A DNA stretch of 64,000 nt from Paramacrobiotus metropolitanus (lineage: Eukaryota > Tardigrada > Eutardigrada > Parachela > Macrobiotidae): positions 248,001-312,000 of the forward strand of contig NW_026570243.1 in the NCBI RefSeq assembly GCF_019649055.1, read 5' to 3'. Shown piece by piece: positions 52,588 through 64,000 of this stretch; within the stretch, counting starts at the first letter, position 1, and every line of letters starts with the position of its first letter. A program made the position numbers and the translations under genes. The notes beneath the pieces are model-generated. The model ran no database searches. It had not been told where the DNA came from and saw nothing but the letters and a program-made list of their open reading frames with translations.

Positions 52588-53400
52588 CTTCGCAATGTAT
52601 CGGTAAACAGGAAAAAACCTATAGGGCATGGGTGTATACAGGCCCGTAGCGAGGTCGGAAGGATGGGGGTTGCGCAAATTGGCTGCGCCAGTTGCGCCCT
52701 TTTTAAATTCGGTCTGCGCCCACTGCGCCCGTATATTTAAGAGTCTGCGCCCCTTGCGCCCCGCATTTCCCTTGGACTTCGCTACGGCCCTGCTCCCGTT
52801 GCACAGCCGAAGGTCAAAGTCTGTGTGCAAGATTCCGAAATTTACAAAACATTTTATACAAATTTAACGCGGCACCGCCCTTGCGCCACGGGCGCACTCG
52901 TTTCGGCGCCCGCTGCGCCCTTAAAAAATCCCTTCAATTTTGTGCCCGCGCGCACGTGCGCCAGATTCGGGCGCAAACTAAATTCAGAAGTTAGCCGAGG
53001 AGGGGGTCCGTGCGCACCCCCCCCCCTCGCTGCGGCCCTGGGTGTATATATCACTTATCAGTTATCACTTTGGAAATGGGTGTATAATGTACATGTCGGA
53101 TACAATCGTACATACAGCAGTGAAGCAGAAGAGGTTTCAAGTATTTTTAAAAATGATCTGCTGTCTTTATGTAATCACTGTAGTCTATAGTGTATTCTGG
53201 ATTAATCTGCCAGATTGCTGATAGGTCGACTGTTGGGTATGGAGACATCTCACCGAAATCAACGCTTGTTCAAATGCTTTGCATCATGTTTATAGTGGAG
53301 CACTGGTAAATGATTTGCTAAAACTTTACAGTGGGTTCTCAAAATGAAATTACACATAAAAACTATAACAATGGTCCTTCTGCACAGCACATGATTTTTT
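52588..53400. repeat. TGCGCCC-rich repeat stretch, no gene
   Basis: From 52,640 to 53,040 the words TGCGCCC and GGGCGCA recur about ten times in both orientations with T/A-rich spacers. The last part (53,050-53,400) is unique AT-rich sequence. Confidence 0.5.
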
Positions 53401-53685
53401 TTGGTTTACGCAACTATACATAAAATCAATGTTATTTACGGAAATCGTTTCAACGGTCGTATTGTTAAACTGCAGGCGTCATTTGCTTCTTCTATACCAG
53501 AAATTCACAAAATCATCAGCAATTTGCAAAAGTTTACGAAACCATACCTACCGGCGCGGGGCACGCAGCACATAATTGTTTCCGGCAACATTACCATCGA
53601 AACCATGCGGTCCTTAGTCAATGACCTTAGTCGGCCAGACCGACGTCAAAGGAAACTGGATAGAAGTATAGTCTTCGTTATGTAA
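53401..53685 (+). CDS. 94-codon open frame of unknown nature
   Basis: The frame reads MVYATIHKINVIYGNRFNGR and contains a mixed alpha/beta-looking sequence (QHIIVSGNITIETMRSLVND). It could be a coding remnant. No splice context or promoter is clear and I do not recognise it. It is listed because its composition is more protein-like than its surroundings. Confidence 0.2.
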   Translation: MVYATIHKINVIYGNRFNGRIVKLQASFASSIPEIHKIISNLQKFTKPYLPARGTQHIIVSGNITIETMRSLVNDLSRPDRRQRKLDRSIVFVM

Positions 53686-53689
53686 TTCT

Positions 53690-55080
53690 GGATAACTATT
53701 GTACCTTAACAGAGAATAACCGGATATCGAAATGAAAATTTCTTAAGGAAGTGCAGACATATAATGTGCGCTACGTGGAAGGCAGTCTCCTGCTTGCAGA
53801 ATACGAAGGTCCACGAGGCCGAAGCATACCTCCATTTAGTCCATTAGGCATTAGCCAATCGACGATCGGATGATCCGGAAAAGATGATTCTACGACCTTA
53901 CTCACAAACCAAGGATGATTCAGGGTCATTTCTCGACGCTGTTTTGCAACCAATTATCCCCTTTATTCCCTTGGGAGCAGCATTTTTGCTGCTTTATATT
54001 CTCTATACTGGATTATTCTGGATTATTCTATACTGGATTATCTCCTGGTTACAATAAATGCGTTCCCGAAAACAGACTGCAACGAGTCTTTGATAACTGT
54101 TATAACTGTCAATTCAAATATTTCCAAATAAAATTTATGGATTTTGTGAAACATATGGGATGGTTTTGTCATTACGGGAAACCATTTACAGTTTTACACA
54201 ACTTATCTGTACGTGTGATTCATGACATTTAAGTGTTTATGTGTCGGTAAGCCAAAATATGAAAGGAAAGAAACAATTATATATGCATAAATAATTTAAT
54301 TTTTTACTAAAAAAATATTATGACCTACTGTACCTATTAACGAAAGCTAAGCACGAGGTATAATACAACTTTCCAAAGCACCTTACATGGCAACAATGAG
54401 TGCGCCATATAACTAGCTACAGAAGTATAGAATTATCTGTAAAGTACTATACGGTCTCTACAAAGAATAAGTGCATTGGTTATTATTATGTTACACTAAA
54501 ATCTTCAAAATTAATACTGTCCAATAACATTGTTGCTATCAAAGAGGTATCTACAATACAATATTATACCAATTGCGCACAGGCGCATCACGGACATACT
54601 TACATCGATTTTCACGGTGCACAGACATACAAAGATGGCAAAAACCGCGCCCGTTTGCACGTCTTGCATGTATGTATGTGCGGGCCAAACCCGACCGCGT
54701 GCGCACAACAGCCGTGACGCACAGACTTCAATACAAAATTACAAACCTCCGCTGCCTTGTGGTTTCTAAGTTCTGCCAGAGTATTTTGCCGTAAATAATG
54801 ATGCAAACGTCTGATGAGCAGGAAAAAAGGGGTTGCAGTATCGATAATTTGATAATTTTATAACAATTCAAAAGTGAACGACGTTCTACAATAACTATAA
54901 GCAGACCTAAAAATACCTCTGGTAGCCAGATCAAGCGGGAACCCGCTACGCTGCCACACTTTCAAACACGAGTAACTGTTGTGGTAGAAAATACAGAACG
55001 AAAATCACATCACCTCAGACTCCAAAATTTAAGATTTAAAAATTTAATCATCTGCTTACCGTACAGGGCTGTCCAGCGAT
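53690..55080. other. AT-rich intergenic stretch, nothing recognised
   Basis: Short frames on both strands overlap around 54,400-54,800 without domain features. CTGGATTATTCT repeats twice near 54,010-54,040. Confidence 0.45.
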
Positions 55081-55228
55081 GTCACTGGCATTCGAGTATC
55101 TAGCCAGATTAAGCAGTGGAAATCAGAAATTGCAGAGCGCACTAAGGCCTCGTCCCGAATTCAAAGCGAATCTCGTTGCGATACAGCAACTCCACCTCGC
55201 GAGGTGGCTTCGCGTACCGTATCTGTAG

Positions 55229-57343
55229 GCGTGGCCACTGCATACAGCCACCTCGTGCGGTTTATCAGCCAACGACACAGTTCCCGATCGTCCGGTAATG
55301 GTCATCGCGGTGCCGCAAAACTCAGTTGTTAACGTAACGTTCGAGCACAGCTCCTCCATTCCCGCCGCTCCGTTTGCCTTTCACAGTGATCCCATTAACA
55401 CCACCGCCATGCCCTTTCTCAGCAATACCTCCATGGGAACTACTGTGATACTGAACTCCACCTTGTTTACTTTCGCTCCAAACAATGTGACCTTTGCTCC
55501 GGTAGTGGTCAACTTCACCGCTGACACCACCACTACTAGTAAACCGGCTGTCGATATCGCCAGAGTACCGACTGCGGTTGCCGGGTATGAGGATGCGTTT
55601 TTGTTGCCGCTGGGTTCGGAAGGTCCGAATGCATTCCGCGACGGGCCTATCAATGCACAGCTGCCGGCCGGGACGATTCTGGATCCGGCTGTCACTTCCA
55701 TACCGGCGGTGGAGAGTGACCCCAGTAAAGTCTTCATCTCACGAAACTGGAGGATTGAGATAAAATTCGGGGATTTCCAGATGCAGTGTCTTGATAATGC
55801 ATCGGCAATTATCGATCAACCGCTTGCAATCTCTGTCAAATACATTGTGTAAGCAATTTACATCTATCACTATTATCCGAGTAAGCCAATCGTAGTAATT
55901 ATGGCATATCGTGGTTATATAACGCACTGTACCGTAATTTGGTGTTGTGTTAAGCTGATGACCGACAATACGACAATTTCTATTGCTGATTATACGACAA
56001 TTATACGACAATTTACGACATTATACGACAATTTCTATTGTGATTCTGATCTCTGTAGCATTTAACTTTAGTATTCGTCGAAGTTAAACACAGTAGTACT
56101 GTATGGTTCAGTGTCAATTACTTAATTGTTCACTATGAATTCAGCGGATCACCACCTCCAGTAATTGCTCCCAACGAAGAAGCGGTACTTGCTCAAGGAG
56201 ATATGCCCTGTTTCCAGTAAGGCGGCTCTTTAGACTGGCTTAAAATTATTTAAAATGTTTTCATTTTAATTTAGCATAATTAAATATGTTCGCTACCATA
56301 CACATGCGAAATAAAAAAGTATTCGTGGCCCTATCAAAAGATATATGTAAAATTTCGGATATTACTCTAGTAATAAAAATTTGTATTACAGTAACTCCAT
56401 AACTGTAATTATTTATTACTTACAACTTTGTGTTGTAGGTGTGCCTATGAATAATAATACATTTGCCGGACAAGCCGTGATCCACCATAACATGACCCTT
56501 CTGCCAGAAAATCTTTCAGGATTCCAGCAGATTTACAATGGAACGTACGACAGCACGGCAAATAATAATAAAATTTCAATCCAAAAGATTGTCACTGCAG
56601 AACTATGTGGAAAAACCACAGATGTAAGTACAAATAGTAATCGTTCGAGTATACGTAGAAAACCACCAAACGATAACAAAAATTCGAGATGTTTTGCATT
56701 AGTTCCAGCAGGGATACATTGAAGTGTCGATAAAGCCGACAATGGCTATGTCAGGTATGGCAAAAACTACAAGAAGTGCTTTTAAAATGTTCTAAACGGC
56801 ACATGATACTTTTATTGATTCTAGACATTTTATAGTGTGCGGGAATTACAAAACACTTTAAATAAATGCATAATGCGTTGACTTTACCGATTTAAGAGAA
56901 TGATAAAATTTAAACACGGCGATAAATCGAAAAAGCCAAATATGAAGTAAATTCGAGCAAAAATGATAAAAAAAATCTTATTTGTTTTTTATTTAATGCC
57001 ATTTTGACGATTTGCATTGCATGCATGCAGATCATGGAGCACCGGAAGGTTACTACAAGTGCTTTGTTATTGTGAATTATGCTCCCGCCGCTCGCGAATC
57101 AGAATCATTCTGGTCGCTGAAAGATGACTGTGAATCGTTTGTCCAATCTAACCATTTCAAATATAAGTAAGGACGAAAACATTTCTGTCATTTTTCGACA
57201 CTAAGCCAGGAATCGTGATGACGTCAAAGCGGTAATTTTTTGCAGCTTGTGGTTCCAGACCAGACAGTACTTCATTGACACTGCTGCCTGCCAAGCCCGC
57301 CAAGCCCGTCCCATGCTCAATGAGCATCATTAAGCCACTGTAA
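55229..57343 (+). CDS. Multi-exon gene for a probable secreted N-glycosylated protein, unknown family
   Basis: At least six exons can be joined by GT-AG borders, phase matching at four of the five junctions. They are about 55,229-55,850 (starting after an acceptor CTGTAG; donor GT|GTAAGC), 56,147-56,214, about 56,437-56,625 (donor GAT|GTAAGT), 56,712-56,747, 57,032-57,167 and 57,259-57,343 (stop TAA). The first listed exon has many Asn-X-Ser/Thr sites (NVTF, NTTAM, NTSMG, NSTLF, NNVTF) and a Ser/Thr/Val-rich beta-type composition. Later exons add NNNTF, HNMTLLPENLSG and a Cys-containing YYKCFVIVNYAP. The second-to-third exon phase is unresolved (an acceptor near 56,391 fits better than the one at 56,436). 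The 5' end and signal peptide were not found; other open frames lie just upstream. Function unknown. Confidence 0.5.
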
Positions 57344-57819
57344 AATAACCTTGCGGTTTTATTCCTTCGATTTCCGGTTCCCAGCGTCAACGCCTATCTA
57401 TACATCGAAAATTAACAAATTTTGTGTTTCCAATGCTGTTCATCTTAATCGTTGTCTGCGTTTTTAGCAGATTTTTGCATTACTTAGCAGTAATGACAGA
57501 TAACAATATGTTTGCGGACCTTGCTTTTAAAAACGTGCAAATTTTCAATCGATCAATAATACCTCCGTCGTTGAAATACAGTTAATACTAGTAATGGTTT
57601 GTGATACTATCGATGCCGCTAATTTTTAGGTTTATTTATTGCCTAATTTATACCATTGTATATTAATTTTACTTATCATAAGGTGAAGGTCAATGGTGAT
57701 GTCAGTGTACATATGAATAATAAGCGAAATTCTGTAAAATGGTCGAAAACCAATGTATTTTTTGTTTTTATTCCCGCAACTGCAAATAAAGGAATGTCTT
57801 TTACAGTTGCGTAAGAAAA

Positions 57820-58779
57820 CTATGTTACCGTATTGCAACACCGTTTTTGTAAATTCTGAAAATTTGTATGGGATCCCGACCCTTGCAGCAGTGTATAGCT
57901 GTTACTAAACTCCATATTCCGTGCATTTTCTTCTAGCTCATGCTTCCGTCGGTCGATGATTTTTCGCATGAGCTCTACGAACGCTCTCTCAATCTGCGTA
58001 TTACTCTGCGCTGAAATCTCCCACAGAACCAACCCATGCTTTTTAGCAAAGTCCATTCCCGCTTCCCGCGGGACCTTACGCTCCTCCTCCCGATCACACT
58101 TATTGGCCAGGAGAATAATCTCCACATTGGCTTGACCTTTCTGCCGGATCTCGTGCATCCATTTGTCGCAGTTGCGAAAACTCCGCTCATTCGTGATATC
58201 ATAGACTAAAAAGAATCCGTGCGCCCGGTTGAAGTACTGCGTCGTAATCGACTGAAAACGCTCCTGCCCGGCCGTATCCCAAATCTGCAGACGCACTTGC
58301 GTACTATCGACCACCATCCGGCGGATCTTAAAGTCCAGCCCCACGGTGGCGTTTTCCTGGTAGGTAAAGGCGTCTTCTACAATGCGCCGGACAATACTGG
58401 TCTTTCCCACCGCGGTGTCGCCGACCATCATGATCTTCATGTGGATTTCGTCCGTGGGCAGGGCATAGTTGGCCGCCAAACCAATGAGCGACGAGGAACG
58501 CAGCGACGTGGAGATATTGGCAGGGGTCACGGTTCCCGGGGTGGAGACGGCGCGCCCCATGTCTTTACTGCCGGGAAGGGAGTTTCTTGGCAGCGTGGAA
58601 GAGGTTTTGTGTTCATCGTGCACAGGCGGACGACTGGAACCCCGTCCCGAGGGGCGCTCACCGCCCGCACGGGAGTGGTCACCGCGCGCATGGGTACTGC
58701 TGTGAAGGACACTGGCCGATGCATAGGGCTGCTGGAGGGCGGCGTTCATACGACATCCTCCCGCTCCAGGTCCCGACAT
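57820..58779 (-). CDS. Rab-like small GTPase with 110-residue N-terminal extension, intronless
   Basis: The G domain is complete: P-loop GDTAVGKTS (residues 120-128), G2-type TVGLDF, WDTAGQE (167-173), NKCD (226-229) and SAQ (256-258). The C-terminal tail has a double Cys (314-315) for prenylation, but four residues follow it (NTVT) where zero to three are usual. The first 110 residues are Ser/Pro/Gly-rich and disordered; the N-terminal extensions of Rab26/Rab37 are shorter. Rabs recruit effectors to vesicle membranes in the GTP state. The gene has no intron in 960 bases, unlike its neighbours, so it may descend from a retrocopy. Its closest subfamily cannot be assigned by eye. The frame is intact and probably functional. 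Confidence 0.85.
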   Translation of the reverse strand: MSGPGAGGCRMNAALQQPYASASVLHSSTHARGDHSRAGGERPSGRGSSRPPVHDEHKTSSTLPRNSLPGSKDMGRAVSTPGTVTPANISTSLRSSSLIGLAANYALPTDEIHMKIMMVGDTAVGKTSIVRRIVEDAFTYQENATVGLDFKIRRMVVDSTQVRLQIWDTAGQERFQSITTQYFNRAHGFFLVYDITNERSFRNCDKWMHEIRQKGQANVEIILLANKCDREEERKVPREAGMDFAKKHGLVLWEISAQSNTQIERAFVELMRKIIDRRKHELEENARNMEFSNSYTLLQGSGSHTNFQNLQKRCCNTVT

Positions 58780-58899
58780 TATGAAAGATATAGTGGGAGC
58801 AAAACCGATGCATTAAGATTCCACACCGCGGTACAGTATGCGCAGAGCAAAGTCTATCTTGGGAAAAGCGGTTCGTGTGCTGGGCTCATGTTATCTTTG

Positions 58900-59504
58900 T
58901 AACGCTAAAGGTTCCTTGGTTTATTAAGTAGATAATTGATAATATAGCCATTTAACAGGAATCCAGGTATAATCCCTGGTCTCGTTCATGGTATATAGAT
59001 ATGAAAAGAAAATTTAATGTAAACGTCGTTAATTCACTGATTGTGAGCATTGCCACTCAATGTACAGTCGCACAGCGCTAGCCTTTCCAAAAATCTTTAC
59101 CACAATACGTACTTTGGTGAATGTTTTGAATGTTTGCTGCAAGTGAATTCTGATAATCTCACCTATTATTAATTACAGTAGCTTTACTAGTAATTTGAGG
59201 GAAAAATGCTTATCATTAAACATTTTTTGATGTTCGCAATACACTAAATGTAGGTACACGAGCTGCAATGTACTTATGTTACGTTGTAAACTCTGCATGC
59301 AGGTAAGTCTAAATACAGGCAAATATAGTATAAATACGAGTAAGTACTGCAGTACTTAATTACTTAAGTACCTAATTTTCTTACTTCAAGCATGAAATTA
59401 TAACAAGGTAGCCTCGCGCATCCGCGCTCGGCACTTAAGTACTGGATAGCATTGGCTTTGTTTTGGAAAGGTCATTATAAATAGAAGTCACGTTTGGATT
59501 TTCT
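58900..59504. other. Region upstream of the Rab-like gene, no gene recognised
   Basis: AT-rich, with a stretch of AAGTACT/AAGTACC words near 59,337-59,375. No promoter element could be assigned with confidence. Confidence 0.4.
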
Positions 59505-60000
59505 AACGTTCTGAGTCTTCTGACACTTCTGACCTTCTGACGTTCTTAACTTCTGACGTTCTTACTTTCTGACGTTTTTTCACTTTTCACAATCTGTCAC
59601 CCTGATGTTCTGACGTTCTAACGTGCTGTTATTCTGACGTTCTGAATTTCAGACATTTTGACGTTTTTAATTTTTCACGTTCTCACGTTCTGACCTTTTG
59701 ACGTTTTATCTTTCACATTCTGACATTCTGCTGTTCTGACGTTCTAACGTTCTGACGTTCTGATATTCTGGCGTTCTGAACTTCTGACGTTCTGACGTTT
59801 TTAGTTTTTTACGTTCTGACCTTCTGGCGTTCTAATGTTCTGACGTTCTAACGTTCTGATATTGTGATATTCAGACGTTCTGAATTTCTGACGTTTTTGA
59901 TTTTTCACGTTCAGACGTTATTAATTTTCACGTTCGGATTACCTGACGTTCTGTCTTTTGGCGTCCTGACTTCTGATGTTTTTACGTTCTGACGTATAGA
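59505..60000 (+). repeat. Degenerate GTTCTGAC minisatellite (~500 bp)
   Basis: The word TTCTGACGTTCT and near variants (TTCTAACG, TTTTGACG, TTCACG) repeat throughout at roughly 8-10 bases. Units are heterogeneous, so this is an older array than the one at 50.3 kb. Confidence 0.85.
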
Positions 60001-61220
60001 TACTGTGTAGGCGGCATACTGGGCAATGTACTTTACCTTTTATGGAGGTTTACGTAATTTGCTGCTCACATAACAATTTTTCATCTACAATCTACCTTAA
60101 AAAAGAAGTATTTATGTATCCGTTATAGTCTCCGTGGTTACAGTCAATATTGTGTTATGGGCTTTTCATAACTGTGCAGTGAATACCGTACTTACTTCTT
60201 CGAGTGCTCTTTACGTTTCCTATACTTAAGACCTGGTGAAACCATCTTCTGACCACTGGGTAATAAAAACAAACAAAAATCTATTGGCACACCTATGGAA
60301 AATATGGAATTTTTTAAGACCAAGCTGGACTTAAACTGACCACGCGTTGACGAGCCTATTAAAACGGCGCATAAATACGCTTTGGTCGGTAAGCTTGTAT
60401 GAATATAAAGATATAAAGATAAAGATAATATTATTGCTTATCTTGTCAGACTTTATTATTTTGTTGTTTATCATAATAGTTTTAGCTAAAGCGTGGTGTT
60501 TACAAAATTGTCGTACCAGTGCAAAAAAGGTTTACAACGTTGTACTCATATAGATATTGCAGACCGAAGTATATAAAAAAAGAAAGGGCCACTAGTACCT
60601 TATAATTAGTCACAAATCTGCGATGTCACCCACAAAAATTCTCTACCAGATTATGTGTTTCGGAAAAATAAATTATTGTTTTCAGTTTAGAGTATCTAGA
60701 CAGCATGTACCTGGACATCTACAAGTTAAAAAATGCACATAAGAGCCTGTAAACATTTACAAGTGTAAACAGTACTTACAAGTGACGGTCGCGCTAGCGA
60801 CCAATTGTGTTTTTTAGCCTTTTAGGTAGGGAATTAGGACTAAAAGAAGATTAAGAGTGTAAATAAATGATTGCATTTGAACTTGGTAAACGGTTAGGTA
60901 TCTGTTGCTAGGAAGAACTTGTAATCGAGCAACCGCAAGAATCACTCTGATGTCTTAAAACGTTCAGATGCCTGTAAACGCCCTGAACTCAGGCAGTGCG
61001 GATAGAAAACGTTGGGCTGATGATGACCACCCGGCAAGTGAGTACCGAAGCTTTGCGAAGAGTTAATTAATTTTGAAGTCACCTTCATTTTGTTTCCGAC
61101 TTTCGGTAATTGTTTTACGAACAGTAAACAACCGAACGAGAACTGCAAAAAGATCGGGAAAATTTGCCATACGAGTGTAATTAATTCTGCAAACATGGCA
61201 GGTATTATTTACCATCGGCA
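60001..61220. other. Intergenic, 3' side of the rhomboid gene, nothing recognised
   Basis: AT-rich sequence with AATAAA-like words near 60,667 and 60,863. No gene recognised. Confidence 0.4.
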
Positions 61221-63779
61221 TCAAGCTCTATATGGTAAACCACCGTTATTTGATTCGATAATACAGACATTCCATAATACCGTGAAAACCACAAAAGCCA
61301 AATAAACAAATACCGCAATCCACCAGGCTATACTCCACGATAACTTCTGATCAAAATGCTTTAATACAATCAGTCCCATGCAAATTCCCGACAGCGTGCC
61401 CATAATATGGGCAATATAGGAGATGGGCATGGGTTTCGGCTCGGCGGCATAGCGGTCCCAAATAGCCACACCCAACACGCAACTGGCCACCAGCAGCACG
61501 CCGATCATGCGCAACAGCGGCAGTTCCATTTGTGTGCAATTCTAAAATATAAAAGCATGTCAATGGGAACAAATGGCTTTATTAGCCTATGGTCAACAGG
61601 AAGTCAGAGAGAAATACAAGTCGAATTTTACCAGGAGTATGTTGGCCAGGTGGGCGGATAACAGGGCGTAAACACCTCCCGAGGCGCCGACCAGGTAAAC
61701 ATCCGGATCAAATACCGATGTGCCCAGTGATCCTGCAGATTATTCACACGTAAATCACACTATCATCTCAAATTATAATTAATTTTAATATTATATCGGG
61801 ACAGTTAATGCAAGACTTGCAAGCGAGCCACGAACTGATACTATCCAGCTAATAAACTGTATGTCTCTATCTAAATTTTCCTGGACAGTGTATTTTCAAT
61901 AGTATTCAAAATATTGAATAAAGTATACAGTTTTCTAAGAGTATAGTTTGCGAATACTATATAACATTATTCACAAGCTGTACGAGATACAACATAGACG
62001 CAGAAATAAAATGCACGCTGACCTGCTAAAACACCGGAAAGATATATTATGCCGATGCGAAAATTTCCGTGGACCATTTCCAGTGGAAGTCCCACAAAAA
62101 TTTGGATAATAATATTGAAAACTAAATGAAACCACCTGTAAGAAAAACATCGTAAGTCAAATAAATGAATTGAAAAACCATAATAATCTGTCTGAATGTA
62201 TATGATGTATTCGTATATAATGTGTATTGTGCACTATTGTCAAAACGATTAGCATAATAATAAGAAGGTCATACCGGCATGCAAAAAGAAATAATATTAT
62301 TACCTAAAATAACAATAAGTTTGTGAATTATGCATTATACGCAAAGATAATTTTACTGTATTATACAGCTGCTACCAAATTATTTACTAAGCATTTTTGC
62401 AGAACTTCCCACATGTGAGAGTTATCTTTAATTTTCCCAAATGTGAGAATCTGTATGTGAATACTGGCGGCTAATGCATTTGATGCGTCGGTCACTCAAA
62501 ATTTCTCCATAAAAGTTAAAAATTATGCTGTTTGTTCGCTATGCGCACACAGCTCGTACCCGGCATGCAGAAAGGAATATGTAATGGATCGCCAGATTTC
62601 CAGTCGCCGGTCAGGACGATAAATAAACGGGCTATCGATGGGAACAGGCCCAATTGTCGACACGCTTCCCATCACAATTCCATAGTAGATAAATACGGCA
62701 AGCTGGAAAGAAAATAGTTGATTACTTAACTTACAGGGCAATTTATCGGCGAAAGCATGAGTAATTTATGGATTGCTCAATGGTCACTGACAAAAGCCAC
62801 TGCGACGAATCAATATACCGCCGACCAACGGTCAAACTAATGGCTTTTGTCGATGATTCAATGCAATATGCTCCTAATCGATAATCTATATTTCATGTGC
62901 GCCCTGTTGGGATGAATTTTATTAATGCGTGTATAGAAAGAAGCCAAATCCAGTGCGCGTGACCGTTCAAAGCAGCGCACGTCAGCATTGACCACTGCCG
63001 ACACGAAAATACACGAGTTATGTCTATACTCGGTGAGTTTTTGACGTATTTATTCCACAAAGACGGAAAGCTTTGTGAAACCATCGTTACTATATGACAT
63101 ATGCCAACATCAATTAATATAATTCCAAGTGACTCTTTCGGTTAACGAAAACTGCGAGTATTTTGCAACTATACCTCTTGCAATGATTTTGTCATAATTA
63201 TAGTAATTCAGCTGTTTACCACCAAAATATGTTACAACATTTTTTTCAAGTTTCTGTGGCCCTTTTTGGCAATACCAAATTACTAAATTATTATTTTATT
63301 ACGCTATTATGCAATACTATCGTATCACAAAATGGCAAACAGGTGTTGTGTAGATGTGATTTAGAATCACAGATTATAAAACGTATCGCACATTATAAAA
63401 TGGATCCATAATTTTTAATAAGTGACCGAGACTGGTGCAAAAGTAGCTCCGCTAACGAAATCCAGGATGATAGTTTTATAATGATACAGAATTATCAACC
63501 ATCCAGGACATTTGCTTGTCACTCTGTAATGCTGACAGCAATGAGGAAGACCGGAGGGGGTCGACATCGATAATTATCCGCGTAATATCCGCTAAGCCCA
63601 TCTTCAACCAAAACTTCCTTCACGGCTTTCCTAACGACTTTCTGGACAATAGTGTGCTTGTTAGGCTCAATGGTCGGCTTGATAAATCCGAATTCATCGT
63701 CAGTGTTATCATCCGACATGTGAATGTCGTCGCCACTTTGTTTCCGCCATAGAAGAAATTTATATAAACTCCGCTCCAT
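61221..63779 (-). CDS. Rhomboid-family intramembrane serine protease, five exons
   Basis: Exons on the minus strand: 1, about 63,779-63,520 ([14 protein letters not shown]... to [13 protein letters not shown]); 2, 62,702-62,560; 3, 62,135-62,023; 4, 61,732-61,632; 5, 61,541-61,221. Exons 2-5 have GT-AG borders with matching phases. Exon 2 opens [10 protein letters not shown] with the following loop [16 protein letters not shown]. Exon 3 gives the oxyanion Asn in FHLVFN. Exon 4 has the catalytic GASGG Ser. Exon 5 has the catalytic His in [12 protein letters not shown] with further transmembrane helices. All catalytic residues are present. The product is about 310 aa, usual for rhomboid-related proteases of animals, which cut membrane-anchored ligands such as EGF-type factors. 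The exon 1 donor is not a clean GT in the right phase, so that junction is provisional. Confidence 0.85.
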
Positions 63780-64000
63780 AATAGCTAATGAATCTGTAAC
63801 AATTGACCGAACCGGGCTTCATTAGCTGCGACTATTCTGTCTGATAACTCTTGAGAAACAACAGCTGTTTTGTTTATTGTTCCTTTTTACTGTGCCGATA
63901 AACAATGCTGCGGCGACAAGGCGTTCCCATTAAAAATATTTGGCGCCAGAGCAGCTCATAATTATTAAGTTTGTCAATATATAGCAAAACTACTTGCCAA

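Noticed and set aside
55123-55359. 78-codon minus-strand ORF over the start of the secreted-type gene
   Set aside because: It is antisense to exon sequence with matching splice sites on the plus strand and has no homology pattern.
1-64000. tRNA, rRNA or snRNA genes
   Set aside because: I looked for cloverleaf anchors and conserved rRNA or snRNA words and found none that I could support. A tRNAscan or Infernal run would settle this.

Overview
The window is animal nuclear DNA. Its genes are split by short GT-AG introns, it holds a Rab GTPase and a rhomboid protease, and it is unusually dense in transposable elements. An ecdysozoan-type invertebrate is plausible, but the sequence alone does not fix the species. 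The cellular genes are at the right end, all on the minus strand except one: a plus-strand multi-exon gene for a probable secreted glycoprotein (about 55.2-57.3 kb), an intronless Rab-like GTPase (57.8-58.8 kb) and a five-exon rhomboid protease (61.2-63.8 kb).

The left 10 kb looks like the 3' part of a large element I cannot name. It has a 1,867-aa Pro-rich nuclear-type protein with winged-helix-like segments, a second reading frame broken by one UAG and one frameshift, about 1.7 kb of short repeats, and an LTR-like end with a TATA box and AATAAA.

The centre is a three-level nest of insertions. A minus-strand retroelement gag gene (37.0 to 13.0 kb) is split by a 21.8-kb Polinton/Maverick (13,821-35,601). 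The Polinton has 5'-AG...CT-3' inverted repeats of about 440-460 bp and a 6-bp target duplication with one mismatch, and gag stays in frame across it. It carries the virus-like set: packaging ATPase, pX-like protein, basic core protein, integrase with chromodomain, penton-like protein, pVI-like protein, double-jelly-roll-type major capsid protein, adenain-like protease and an intron-containing protein-primed-type DNA polymerase B. It also carries a TATA-binding-protein-like gene. Most of these genes hold frameshifts or stops, so this is a decayed copy. Inside an intron of its polymerase lies a second element of 7.3 kb (24,430-31,721). That element has 1.55-kb inverted repeats, the same AGTAGTAT...ATACTACT ends and a perfect 6-bp duplication (TTTACT). 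It carries an identical intact 141-codon ORF in each arm.

Polinton promoters appear to fall into two groups. One has arrays of a 22-bp dyad beside a TATATAAAG box (polymerase side, left gene, a small gene near 22 kb). The other has TATTTAAG boxes (ATPase, pX, a membrane protein). With a self-encoded TBP-like protein, this suggests an early/late transcription system; that link is inference.

From 37.9 to 52.6 kb the sequence is a graveyard: a 0.75-kb inverted-repeat element, a second Polinton polymerase fragment, a Ty3-like integrase remnant lacking reverse transcriptase, a 1.56-kb inverted-repeat element with a perfect 136-bp tandem duplication, and a 6.6-kb block bounded by GGCTATTTTGCCGCA repeats that contains 29 perfect copies of a 15-bp minisatellite.
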